Notes under the pieces: generated by a model
What the model was told of the DNA's origin: nothing
What the model saw: the letters and a program-made list of their open reading frames with translations, nothing else
Databases searched by the model: none
Translations under genes and position numbers: made by a program
Part shown: positions 43,701-53,131 of the stretch, one piece after another
How the letters are laid out: every line of letters begins with the position of its first letter
How positions within the stretch are numbered: position 1 is the first letter of the stretch
Origin: Annulohypoxylon bovei var. microspora
Lineage: Eukaryota > Ascomycota > Sordariomycetes > Xylariales > Hypoxylaceae
Reading direction: 5' to 3'
NCBI GenBank assembly: GCA_022836615.1
Contig: MU405233.1
Span: 124,001 to 188,000, forward strand
Length of the DNA stretch: 64,000 nucleotides

Positions 43701-44231
43701 TCGACGAATCAGGGTGATAATGCTTGCGATGGCTCTAGAAGAGTCGGTCGAACCGAAAAATTGGTCTAAAACTGACAGAAACAGCTGTGATATCTGAGAT
43801 GCGCTTGATACAGTGGTGCCGGTGATGTGAAAACCAGTCGCAGTCCAAAAGACAATCTGAGACATCGTCTGGTGCAGGCTCTCCAAACTCTTTTCCAAGA
43901 TAGACTCGGCATCTGTTCTACCCAGCTCAGACCGTGTCCTCGACATAACTTCTTTTCCAGCCCTACTTAATATCCCCTCCAGAATTCCGCGACTCAACTC
44001 TAGACTGGAGAGCGTGGTGAACTTGGCAGCTCCCAACCCATAGCTGCCGATAAATGTACCGACACGAAGGGCGAAGGAGGTTGATCTCGCGGCGAAACTG
44101 ACGGCGCTCGCTATGGTGCTAGGGAGGAGAGTCCTACCTGGACCGGATGGCAGCAACTCCCCAGACGACGATAGAACCTCGATAGATGTGCTCGAGTCCT
44201 CATTTTGATCCTCTTCCGCATTTGCCGACAT
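40782..44231 (-). CDS. Lipase class 3 domain protein (sn1-specific diacylglycerol-lipase-like)
   Basis: A single long exon encodes 1,149 residues. The alpha/beta-hydrolase core lies in the C-terminal third. It shows the oxyanion strand VVLACRGTLGFEDVLADM, then the nucleophile elbow LCGHSLGGAVTALLGAML with Ser906, then VYAYGPPSTMSPSL and a downstream VHGNDLVPYLSLG with the catalytic Asp/His region. Residues about 1-250 hold hydrophobic helices (TIASAVSFAARSTSFAL and LLGLCGLAYLQNWC) that may attach the protein to membranes. A 450-residue basic, Ser-rich, disordered region separates the two. This layout matches large fungal class 3 lipases related to DAG lipases. Function in lipid turnover is inferred from family. 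No introns are needed. Confidence 0.9.
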   Translation of the reverse strand: MSANAEEDQNEDSSTSIEVLSSSGELLPSGPGRTLLPSTIASAVSFAARSTSFALRVGTFIGSYGLGAAKFTTLSSLELSRGILEGILSRAGKEVMSRTRSELGRTDAESILEKSLESLHQTMSQIVFWTATGFHITGTTVSSASQISQLFLSVLDQFFGSTDSSRAIASIITLIRREFQNPATGVQGERVGVMDLLLGLCGLAYLQNWCRKMIQDESRRLCQEEVIWDVVLLDNDMRVDVDGEDTLLTQRGRNIRGNGSGGNDNLIEAIEQHGARLDSSDEDESPETRLKQHIIRSLPKDAQVSINTSTTTTKTITVDIKGAPLVPILSLPGVDLVKSEVSSKSPEDHGEGSNYRVVYKISRNKVRSTAVDSEGEDATKSRVEAVEEGESDSSASFISRRSDQPPPVPPKVERPTFASAAKRRDSISLDGTARQLRSASGSLNSSKGRTSPPIASRQSPEHIANQKRARKPLEDTQPTSRNHVSVSVSPTNSKFPTRKLEPSSTLKTHEKKGGIRGVLKKRSSLLNRDSSSENLQTATKSKSMIKPPWGSNKTSQNRIPSAEKKESIPNRSSSLLYREAPRAPQRGSPNHFTSKDLGNAGSIPSLHGSQSRTTYVSLQDRRRESVVSLTDTFSVHSFESRPSSPALHRNEPSIRVSRPEPAHAVNTHNPPSPSRGHMRVRSENHSLYSPSIYTLKTRDSQASLTLSSFHQRSAYSDSEAVDTLRRSGMVDGMFPEFHILRNITRYSRYASAAYGSHFLKFMGITKELPVMKGLDETHRDVRSFAHHTQLPPDSILLSSFVDPQGGSDSTGSTDTGIPLVHTIAIDEESKTVVLACRGTLGFEDVLADMMCEYDDLVWRGKPYKVHKGIHASARRLLYGGDGRVLATLKEALEEFSDYGLVLCGHSLGGAVTALLGAMLAEPATTGTAFVTSSEPHRKLLADGQSHQTSSHICLPSGRPIHVYAYGPPSTMSPSLQKATRGLITSTVHGNDLVPYLSLGVLHDFQALALAFKTDNSEAKAEVRRRIWVGLQSGLADKWYNNGATRSTEEEDKWAYAALKTLRASMMSSKLLPPGEVFSIETTPALRRDASLQASTSHVGRPATRIVLKYVRDVEARFREVRFGSSMLLDHSPGRYEDALRRLTLGVVDV

Positions 44232-45910
44232 TTTGACGTCGATAAAGGAGTGGACTTTCGAAATATATTGGCTGCATTTATTGGATTGAAAAGTTGAATG
44301 TCTGTAAATGCTGAAGCGATTAGGTACAGACTGTGTTTGCTATTATAGAAACTAATAACTCCAGTCACGTTCAACAATGAAGACAAGGCGTATTAACACG
44401 TCTATTGTTGGTCTAAAAATACAAAACTCTTGATATTGGTAATGAAAAAAAAGGAGTGTTGGAATAATTCGAAATGATGAATGATGATTTTGGAAAATTA
44501 AAGATTGGCCACGCTTCTTAGGTAATAAGAACGTTGGTACTGTCCCCAAAACTTTATGCGCGACAGAAATCTGTTGACGTTACCAGCATAAGGTTCTTTA
44601 GCTTAAACTTACATGTGACAATAACGCGGGGAGTTTTTCATAACTGGGTCTAGATCTTATTGGCCACTGTCCCTGATAGTTTCGGGCTAGAATAGGAAAG
44701 GCGAAACAGGGGAACGAATAGGTTCCCAACCATTTTTCGAATCGATAAGACACGGAAACTACGGAAACTACGGAGACTTGCATATGCCCAGCGCCGAGGA
44801 CATGGAAACGTGTCTGCACCTCAGACGATTGCCCATATCTTTTAGCCCAGCCAACCCGGCTGGTTCCCGATCTGAGATGATAGAAAATCGATATTTCTGG
44901 GCAAAGGATAGAATGCAGGAACAAGTTGAACCGAGGCTTGTCCACGTCATCTCAAAATCGGAATATCGAGCGAGTCATGTCCAGTCATCTGTCCGTAATT
45001 AATCACTGATTAAATGACACGAAATCGTGGATCGCTTAAACGCCACCGCACATTGCCGTTGTGTTTAACCATGGTCCAAATCTATTAGGTTTGGGCAGGC
45101 TTGGTTGGACGAAGATTGGCAGGCCAGGTAAAATATTGGAATGGAAGGATTAAGGAAAATGAGAGAAGCGATATCCATGAATGCGTTTGACCCTTGAGAA
45201 TGAAGGGAAAGAAAATCCAAGACCTGCATTTGCTTATTTGTTTTAACCCAAAAGTCGGATTGACTTTGCAAGCCTCAAAATCTTAAATGATGTCAGCAGT
45301 CACGGCTGGGAATTCCGGGAATTCCTTGTGTGTAGGTACTTAGGTACCTAGGTGGGTACCAGTGTAGCCCTAGAAAGTGCTTCTATTCTTAGCTTTTTTC
45401 AAGCTTTGAGGGACCCGGTTGTTCAGCTCTCAGGATGTAGGCTACGCAGATACTGAGTCGTCTACAGGGCAGTCGTTGGGGGGTTTTACGGTTTTACCGA
45501 AGGCTAGAACCAATCAATTGAGGCTAAGCTTCCTCAAATTTGGGACTTTACAAGGCATTACAGGGCATTACGGAGCATCACAAGGTACCTCGTAGTAGCT
45601 TTCAAGGTTTCAGGGGTCTAAAGAGGGAATTTCCTGCTCAGGGCTGCTTCGTATTCTTTATCGTCGATAACATTACAATAGCAACAAAAGCTGTCCTCTT
45701 CACTTTCTTCTAGTTCTATCACCTCGTCCGATATTTCTCATCAATTGATCTTCGCACACTCTTAAAACCTCGTCTTATTGTTCTATTATATAAATCGCCT
45801 CTCAATTATACGTTCTCTTGGATCTAGGTTCGCTCGCTTCACCGACTTCACATTCGCCCTCGAACAATTCGAAACGACACGTTCGACCAACGCAACATTA
45901 CACGATCGCA
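44232..45910. promoter_or_regulatory. Divergent promoter region of lipase and GNA1-like genes
   Basis: This 1.68 kb stretch separates divergent genes. Short direct repeats occur near 45,543-45,590 (CAAGGCATTACAGGGCATTA then CGGAGCATCACAAGG). A palindromic GGTACTTAGGTACCTAGG patch lies near 45,337. The TATA-like motif for the GNA1-like gene is at 45787. Open frames such as 44598-44945 and 45065-45271 show no domain. Confidence 0.5.
45787..45798 (+). promoter_or_regulatory. TATA-like motif upstream of the GNA1-like gene
   Basis: TATATAAATCGC lies 124 nt upstream of the start codon. It is identical over 12 bases to the motif in front of the SDR gene at 18278. Confidence 0.45.
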
Positions 45911-46567
45911 ATGGCTGAGCAAGGTCTCTTCTCGTCCGACCTCATCTCCCCTGAAGTCTCTGCTGCGTTACCAGAAGGTTACACCGCTCGTTCACTACGA
46001 TTGTCTGACTACGATGCCGGGTTTCTAGACTGCCTGCGTGTCTTAACGACCGTAGGAGAGATTAGCAAGGACCAATTCGCTGAGAGGTACCAGTGGATGT
46101 CGTCGCAAGACACATACTATGTCCTCGTCATCGAGGATGCCACAAGGGGGAAAATCGTAGGGACAGGAGCCTTACTCGTAGAGAGGAAATTGTAGGATAC
46201 CCCCTTCTAAACAACAGCAGAGTGACAATTCGAGATCTAGTAGATCGTGATTTGAGATGTATCTATGCAGGTAATCTTTGATGTACGAGACCAAGATTGC
46301 TGACGTAAGATATTCATGAATAGCATCCACAGTCTTGGCTTAGTCGGTCACATCGAGGACATTGCTGTTGCGAAAGACCAGCAAGGCAAGAAGCTTGGTC
46401 TTCGTCTGATCCAAGCGCTTGACTTCATCGCCGAGAAGGTCGGATGCTACAAGACCATCCTCGACTGCAGCGAAGCGAACGAAGGCTTCTACGTAAAGTG
46501 CGGATTCAGGAGGGCTGGGCTAGAAATGGCCCATTACTATAACAGCGACAAGAGTAAGGCGCAGTGA
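45911..46567 (+). CDS. gna1: Glucosamine 6-phosphate N-acetyltransferase
   Basis: Two exons (45911-46191 and 46324-46567) encode 174 residues. The intron joins LLVERK to FIHSLGLVGHIEDIAVAKDQ, the conserved GNA1 core. The acetyl-CoA phosphate-binding loop is QQGKKLGLRLIQALD, and the C-terminal YKTILDCSEANEGFYVKCGF contains the substrate-proximal region and GNAT beta-strands 5-7. GNA1 transfers acetate from acetyl-CoA to glucosamine 6-phosphate, the second committed step to UDP-GlcNAc, chitin and N-glycans, in the cytosol. Length is normal for fungal orthologues. The 132-nt intron is longer than most here. The start is the ATG of MAEQGLFSSDLISPE; an upstream in-frame extension to 45818 has no ATG. 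Confidence 0.93.
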
Positions 46568-47559
46568 GAAGAAAGCAAGCGATCGATCAATATCATATAC
46601 ACACAATACACGTGCTTTTGATGCTTGATACCTCGGCTGACTCCGAGCGTTTGGTAGAGCCAAAGATTTAGGTTAATGAGTCGCCCTTTTCGGAGAGGCC
46701 ACGAACGATAAAAAAGGGACGAGACATGGGATATATATACTATTAGAGTTCCGGTACCTGACAGAAGAAATTCTGTGTTGCGAAAGCATTTGATGCAGGA
46801 TAGAATATAGAGCCAAGAATCTAAAGACATGTGAAAGAGGGACATGTGATGGAGACCTCCAACAAGAGACTTCGATTTCGTCACTCCATTACGACGCTGA
46901 GTAGACATCGTTCTACCGGACCACATTATGTACTAAGCCCAAAATATCGCCTTCTCTATCGGGTTGGTGGGTGGTCTGGGTGGTCCGGTAGTGAGCTGTC
47001 GGACGTGATAATACCCATTTGTTCTGAGAATTCCCGAGGCGCGAAACAGTCCCCGGCCAATCCGCACTATCCTTGGCGTCTTACTGCGATGCTTTCACTA
47101 CACGAGCGAACCCATAGCTTACTCAGACTGCGGCGGGGTGTAGAAACCAGCTTCACGGGCATAATCCTCACGACTCCGCATGGATCCTTAGAAGGCTATG
47201 CTTTCGGTAGGTGCTGCTTTTAGCTTATTAGCCAGACGGGTATAAAGGTCTTGGTGCCTCACTCTTGCTCCAAGAGACCTATCTGTAGGTAGAACCCTCA
47301 CGAACGCTGACGACTCCTGACGATTCAATCTCACTTGCATTACTATCTATTCACTATTTGCTTCGTCTAACGATCACATCGTATCATATATACCTATCAA
47401 CTACTTACATATTGGATATCTCTTTTTGTCTATCATAGCCTCTTACAGACATCTTATAGATTGCACATACACAAGACCCGGACTCTCACTCGGACATCCC
47501 CACCGGTTACGCCCCGGAACTACGGTCTATCTCTTCGTTTTCGACCTTTTATATAAAAA
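46568..47559. other. Intergenic region, no gene seen
   Basis: About 0.99 kb after the GNA1-like gene. Open frames at 46537-46926 (-) and 46831-47223 (+) are featureless. A short A-rich tract with ATATAAAAAATGG immediately precedes the tentative small gene. Confidence 0.45.
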
Positions 47560-48155
47560 ATGGCTCAGAAAAGCAATGTCAACTTGGCTGTTGACCAAGA
47601 ACTTCGCAGCGCTTTAATTAGAGCCAATATAGCTCTGCTTCAACGAGAGTAAGTTAACCATCTTTACTGACCCCGCGTAGGGGCGCCTCTCCCGTTGCAA
47701 GTTTCAGGTCATGGGACCGAGTAAGCATCGCCGTTAAGTAACGGAGACATCTGCATATCAGCGATTAGCTCGACGCAAGGGCAAGGTCTGCGAATGGATG
47801 CTTCAGCCACGCTACATCCTTCCGGCAACTTACGCCCCACAATTGTGTTAAGACCCTAGAGAAACGAAGCTCTTGAATGAAAATAACGATAACTAAAATA
47901 GAGCGGACACTAACAAGACGCAGGATCCGCGAGAAGAAAGACTGGTATACCACGCGGCGCGTCGTAGTCCGCAAGCGTAACGGCCGCATCCACTTGTCCC
48001 GGCTCGGGTCGCAGCGGAAGCAGCAAGGCCACAGCGGGTACACCTCCGAGGAAGAGGACGAATCCCAGACCAGCGGCTTCACGCTAATTGACGAGCCGCC
48101 GTCCTCCCGATCCACCAGGTCCAGCTTCGGATCTGTCACTTCTAACTTCGCCTAA
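47560..48155 (+). CDS. Tentative small protein with one intron, function unknown
   Basis: Two exons are proposed: 47560-47648 (MAQKSNVNLAVDQELRSALI...) and 47924-48155 (REKKDWYTTRRVVVRKRNG, then a Ser/Glu-rich acidic tail ending SSFGSVTSNFA). The intron has a GTAAGT donor, a CACTAAC-like branch site and a CAG acceptor, and splicing keeps one frame of 106 codons. The intron, at 275 nt, is long for this locus, so a missed middle exon is possible. The charged helical N-terminus and basic centre suggest a small regulatory or nucleic-acid-binding protein, but no family was recognised. It ends only 41 bp before the AYG1-like start. Confidence 0.35.
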
Positions 48156-48196
48156 TTCCTTACTCGAGAGTAAGGGATACAGGGGGAAGAGGCAAG

Positions 48197-49511
48197 ATGG
48201 CGCCGGACGCTAGGCCCCCGCCTAAGCAGTGGCTTATGGGCGCGGAAGCCTTCGAGAAGCGCATGTTCCACCACACCGGTGTGCGAGCGCTCTGGGAGAC
48301 CAAGTGGCGCGAGCCGTGCCGTCGGTCTGTGTACCCTTTCCACGATGGGGCGTTCGAGGACTTCGAGCCCGTGTTTCTGGCCTTGATTGCCCGGGGTATC
48401 AATGACATGACCTCGGCCGAGTTTACCCTTGGGTTCGTGTCCACAGCCCAGGCTCTCGAGAAGCGCGGCGACGAGGCCGCAGCGAAGGGGGGTAGTGAGG
48501 ACAAGAAAAAGGCGTCGGAGCTGTATTTGCGCGCCGCGTGTCTTCTAAGGATCGCCCGATTTCCGTATATCACCGGATTCCCAAGCGCCAGCGACTCCGT
48601 GAAATGGGAGGCCTGGGAGCTCCAGAAGGCAATCTACAGCAAAGCCGGTCCCTTGTGGTCGCCCTCGCCCCTGATAGAAGTCTCGATCCCACACACCTCT
48701 GCCCAGGGCCGCGACCGCGACTCTATCCCAGCATACGTGCGCGTACCCCCTTCAACTCCCGGCTCTACCAAAAAGCACCCCGCCGTCATTCTCCTAACCG
48801 GCCTCGACGGCTACCGCCCCGACAACACAGCCCGCTGCGAGGAGTTCCTCTCGCGCGGCTGGGCCGCCGTCGTCTTCGAGATCCCGGGCACCGCCGATTG
48901 CCCGGCCGACTCAGCTGACCCGTCCTCCCCTGACAGGCTGATGGACAGCGTGTTCGCATGGATGGCGAAGGATGGCCATTTCGACATGACCCGCGTCATG
49001 TGCTGGGGACTGAGCAGCGGCGGCTACTATGCCGTGCGCGCCGCGCACACGCATCGCGAGAAATTGGTCGGTGTTGTAGCGCATGGAGCCGGCACGCACC
49101 ATTTCTTCGGGCGCGAGTGGCTAGCGCGCGCGGACGGGCACGAGTACCCGGCTAAGCTTACGCCGGCGTTGGCGGCGAAGCATGGGTATGGGGATGATGT
49201 CGAGGCGTATCTCGAGGGCGCGCAGAAGAAGTTTTCGTTGCTGGAGACGGGGATCCTGGAGCTGCCGAGTACGCGGTTACTGCTTGTTAACGTATGTTCT
49301 GACCCTATTCTCCTTCCTTTTTTCTTGTTGCTGATGAGAATGACAGGGCATGCATGATGGGCTCATGCCGATCGAAGATTCGATCCTGCTGTTCGAGCAC
49401 GGATCCCCGAAGGAAGCGCGATTCTTCACCGGCGCGCTGCACATGGGCTACCCTATGGCAAACTCGTCGGTGTATCCCTGGATGGAGCAGGTGATGACTT
49501 CTACGAAGTGA
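48197..49511 (+). CDS. AYG1-like alpha/beta-hydrolase (polyketide-shortening hydrolase family)
   Basis: Two exons (48197-49291 and 49347-49511) encode 419 residues. The whole chain follows fungal Ayg1/WdYg1 proteins: VRALWETKWREPCRRSVYPF at the N-terminus, then LTGLDGYRPDN, FEIPGTADCPAD and AHTHREKLVGVVAHGAG. The nucleophile is Ser273 in WGLSSGGYY. Asp369 in GMHDGLMPIED and His397 in LHMGYP complete a triad. Ayg1 in Aspergillus fumigatus cleaves a heptaketide naphthopyrone to 1,3,6,8-tetrahydroxynaphthalene in DHN-melanin synthesis. Here no polyketide synthase is adjacent within the window, so its substrate may be a polyketide made elsewhere or another compound. The gene is GC-rich. The start is the only ATG fitting the family's N-terminus. 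Confidence 0.88.
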
Positions 49512-49744
49512 TGTTTTTACTATGTGTATAAAATAGGGCTTGGGTTGGTTTGGTTTGTATTCATACGGCTTAGGGATTGTACAATGATTTATGTTCATGT
49601 CGGTGATGAGACATGCTATACGGCTCAAATTGTAACAATGAAAAAAGTCTCTTCAATGTCTATTGACGATTTGGTTTACACGTGTATAAAGTGTAGCAAA
49701 ATATTGCCTGCGATATCATAGCAATATGCTCTGCGCTTCCATTT

Positions 49745-50624
49745 TCACCTACCCATCCACCCACCATCCACAACCAGCGTATGCCCACTCACATACGCGC
49801 CCGCCTTACTCGCCAAGAACACCGTGCTCCCCTTGAAATCATCCGGGTCCCCCCACCGGCCCGCCGGTATCCTCGCGCTGATGCTCGCCGCGCGCTCCTG
49901 GTCCGCGATAAGCGCCTCATTCATATCGGTCGCGATGTAGCCGGGCGCAATCGCATTCACATTGACGCCGCGGCCAGCCCACGAGTTAGCGAAGCCCTTG
50001 GTCATCTGCATGACGGCGCCCTTGCTGGCCGCGTACGCGGGCACGTTGAGGCCGCCCTGGAACGACAGCAGGCTGGCGTAGTTGACGATGCTGCCGCGGC
50101 GGCCGGTGGCGGGCGACGGCGCCAGCGCCAGCATGTGCGCGCCGGCGTCGCGGCACAGCGCGAACACCGCGTCCGCGTTGACGCCCATCACCGCCCGGTA
50201 GTCGGCGTCCGGGAACGCCTCCGGCGCGTGCCGGATCTGGATCCCCGCGCAGTTCACCAGGATCCGGATCGTGTGCCCGTCGGCCACGATCTTGGGAACG
50301 AGGCCCGCTACCGCGTCGATGTTCGCGAGGTCCGCCGTGTAGATGTGCGCTTTGCGGCCGAGCGCCTCGATGGCCGTCTTCGTCTCGGTCGAGGCTGTGG
50401 AGCGCTGTTTGGGGGGGGTTAGTTTTATTCTTTCTCTTCTCTTCTCTTCGTTGACTTGGTTTTGGTGGCTTTCTCGGGGCGAGGTTGTGGGGGTTACGCA
50501 CCTGCACTAGTATTATGTCGGCGCCCGCTTCGGCCAGCCCAATGGCTACGGATTGCCCGATTCCCCTGGTGCCGCCGGTTATGAGGGCTGTCTCGCCTTT
50601 CAGCGAGAACAATGCGTCTGTCAT
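49745..50624 (-). CDS. SDR, 2-deoxy-D-gluconate 3-dehydrogenase (KduD)-like
   Basis: Two exons (50624-50502 and 50404-49745) encode 260 residues. Motifs in order: cofactor loop LITGGTRGIGQ, NCAG in ILVNCAGIQIR, the active-site serine in IVNYASLLSFQGG, catalytic YAASKG, and PGYIATDMNE. The C-terminal VDGGW end is typical. The IQIR after NCAG and the LSFQGG segment are characteristic of KduD/gluconate-5-dehydrogenase-type SDRs. These reduce or oxidise keto-deoxy-sugar acids with NAD(H). It is divergent from a sorbitol/xylitol-type dehydrogenase over a 936 bp gap, which suggests co-regulated sugar-acid and polyol use. The exact substrate is inference. Confidence 0.88.
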
Positions 50625-51560
50625 GGCTTCTGTGAAGCTCAGTTGCTGCTATTTGAGAAGGGAAGTTAAGATAGTATAGGGATTTCTATCATCTATACGT
50701 TGCTAGCACTGATTTCCTATCGTTAAGTTCAAGATTGGGTTTACCACAATTACCCCTCTAGTGCATGTAGAAAGTGATGCTTTTTCTATTTCCGTATTCG
50801 GAGCTATAAATCATGCAATGGGACTCCTGTAATCCACCTACGTCAAGGCGATTCCTTAAGGACAAGCTTAAAGACATAGACCGTACTCCCGTATACTACA
50901 ATTAAGGGTCAATGAATTGGGCGAAAATCGGCGAGGAGTGGGGGTAACCCGAAACAACCTGACGATGTTCTATGAAGCACATCCAAAGATCTCTTTCTAG
51001 TCTCATGATGTTTAGCTCGGTCCCCCTCACCTCCCACCTAAGAGCTTCCGGCGGGGTAGATGGAGACGAGAGTTGGGGTAAAAAAGATTCATCGCAAACC
51101 CCATTCGGCCAAAAACGACTATTTCTACCGAGCCTAGCATTCCTCGCCGGATCTTGACGATACGAAAAAATCCCACCTATGCTAGCCTCTCCCCGCAGTG
51201 GGCCATCGTTAAGGGGCATAGGGAGCATGCGTAGGACCGGTTGGTGCCCGCAATCTAGAGGAAGTCTGATGGAGGGATACAAACTTGTATGATCATTTTT
51301 CTGCAATTATACCGAAGTTAGGGTGCCCAGATTACCTAGCTAAGCTTAGGTTGGGTACGTAACCAGGTGAACTCAACTCCGTCGTCGGTTGAAAGATAGG
51401 TGTAGTAAACAGGATACTTCTAGTTTCTTCGTCTGTTAATACTGTTCTTTCCAATTAAAATTTTCCAATTTCCAATTGACTTCAACATTAGAAGAAATAG
51501 ACTACCTAAGTAGGGAGGCCAATTGTATTCTATTAGAAGTAGCCAGGAACCGAAGCTGTC
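50625..51560. promoter_or_regulatory. Shared divergent promoter region of KduD-like SDR and polyol dehydrogenase
   Basis: 936 bp between two divergent sugar-metabolism genes. No gene is supported; the open frame at 50902-51306 (-) is featureless. Short AT-rich leaders precede both starts. Confidence 0.5.
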
Positions 51561-52976
51561 ATGAGCACCACCGAAGTAAAGGCGTCCGTGCTCCACGGGG
51601 CAGGAGAGCTCCGCGTCGTAAGCCCGGACACCAAACCGGACAATGCGAAAAGTTGTTAACGAATGTAACAGGAGGTCCGGCCATTACCTGACCCATCGGC
51701 GGATGAGGTACAAGTAGCTGTTCAGGCAACGGGTCTCTGCGGCTCAGATCTGCACTACTTCCGTCATTTTCGGAACGGGCAGATTCAAGTACAAGAGCCG
51801 CTGACTCTGGGTCACGAGTCGGCTGGTGTAGTTGTTGCTGTCCCGGCTACGGGGTCGCCGCTAAAGGTCGGTGATCGTGTGGCTCTCGAAGTCGGCCTAC
51901 CTTGCGAGAATTGCGAGTTGTGTCGCGAAGGTCGTTACAACATTTGCCGCGGCATGAACTTCCGTAGCTCTGCCAAGGCATTCCCACACGCACAAGGCAC
52001 TCTGCAGGAAAGGATAAACCACCCGGCAAGGTGGTGTCATAAGTATGTTTCTACCTACCACGATGCCTTCCCCAGTGCCCTTTATCTCCTTTTATTATAT
52101 TTACTCTAAGCCTCTTAAGGTCCAGATGCCATCGTCTTAAGACTTGATTTCTCATCTTTTTCCAGGTTACCAGATGCCCTAACTTTGGAGCATGGGGCCC
52201 TCGTAGAGCCTCTATCAGTCGCGATGCATGCCAGAGAGCGATCAGGCCTGAAAAAGGGGTCTACGGTACTAGTGCTAGGTGCCGGAGCGGTCGGCCTGCT
52301 CTGCGCAGCTGCGAGCAAGGTAGCCGGGGCTAAGACGGTAGTGATCGCGGATATTCTAGAGGATCGCGTCAAATTTGCCGTAGATAACGGGTTCGCTGAC
52401 GCCGCGTTTACTGTGCCCATCGTGACACCGCGGCCGGAAACGATCGAAGACAAACTGTCGTATGCGCAGAATGTTGCGGAGAAGCTAAAGGGGTTGAGAA
52501 TAGAGGGTGTCAATGAGGCAATTGGTGAAGCAGCCGTTACCTTTGAGTGCACAGGTGTTGAATCATGCATGCAAACGGCTATATATGTAAGGTTCCCCTT
52601 ACCCCTTTTCGACCCCTATTCTTTCAAAGTCCTACACTTTACTCCACACCTCACGACAAAGCTAACAGAATAGGCAACACAACCCGGCGGAAAGGTCATG
52701 ATTATCGGCATGGGTACGCCAGTTCAGACGCTGCCTATTTCAGCCGCGTCGCTCAAGGAAGTCGACTTGGTCGGCGTGTTTCGATACGCCAACACTTATC
52801 GCAAAGCCATCGACTTACTCGCAAGCGGGAATCCATTGTTACCTGACGTCCGGAAGCTTGTCACTCATCGACTACAAGGGTTGGGTGGTATTCCTACGGC
52901 GTTTGCTACAGCTGCTAAGGTAAAGGATGAGGAAGGTAATTTGGTTATCAAAGTTATGGTAGATATGACGGAGTAA
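51561..52976 (+). CDS. Zinc-dependent sorbitol/xylitol dehydrogenase (medium-chain)
   Basis: Four exons (51561-51617, 51672-52042, 52166-52586, 52674-52976) encode 383 residues. The catalytic zinc ligands are seen as Cys in TGLCGSDLHY and His/Glu in LGHESAG. The structural zinc site is the four-cysteine lobe CENCELCREGRYNIC. NAD binding is LVLGAGAVGLLCAAASK with the acidic IADI strand end, and VEPLSVAMHA precedes it, as in sorbitol, L-arabinitol and xylitol dehydrogenases. Such enzymes oxidise polyols to ketoses in the cytosol in pentose and sorbitol catabolism. It is divergent from a KduD-like SDR. The polyol preference is not decidable by eye. Confidence 0.92.
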
Positions 52977-53131
52977 CCTAGATGTCCTTTTTATCGTGAA
53001 GGAAATTTTCATTGGATTGCTTTACGATAAGAGGTAATGAAAGTCATTCAAACGCCCCAAGCTTCAACCCGCATTCATCCAATGCTTTCTCTATGATCCC
53101 TTGAGTGCCTAGGACCTAGATTGTTCGCCCT

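Noticed and set aside
47656..47765. Possible structural RNA in the intron of the tentative small gene
   Set aside because: Some short complementary runs exist, but no cloverleaf or conserved RNA motif could be drawn.
50902..51306. 134-codon - strand frame in the divergent promoter
   Set aside because: No family features, and it occupies the expected shared promoter.
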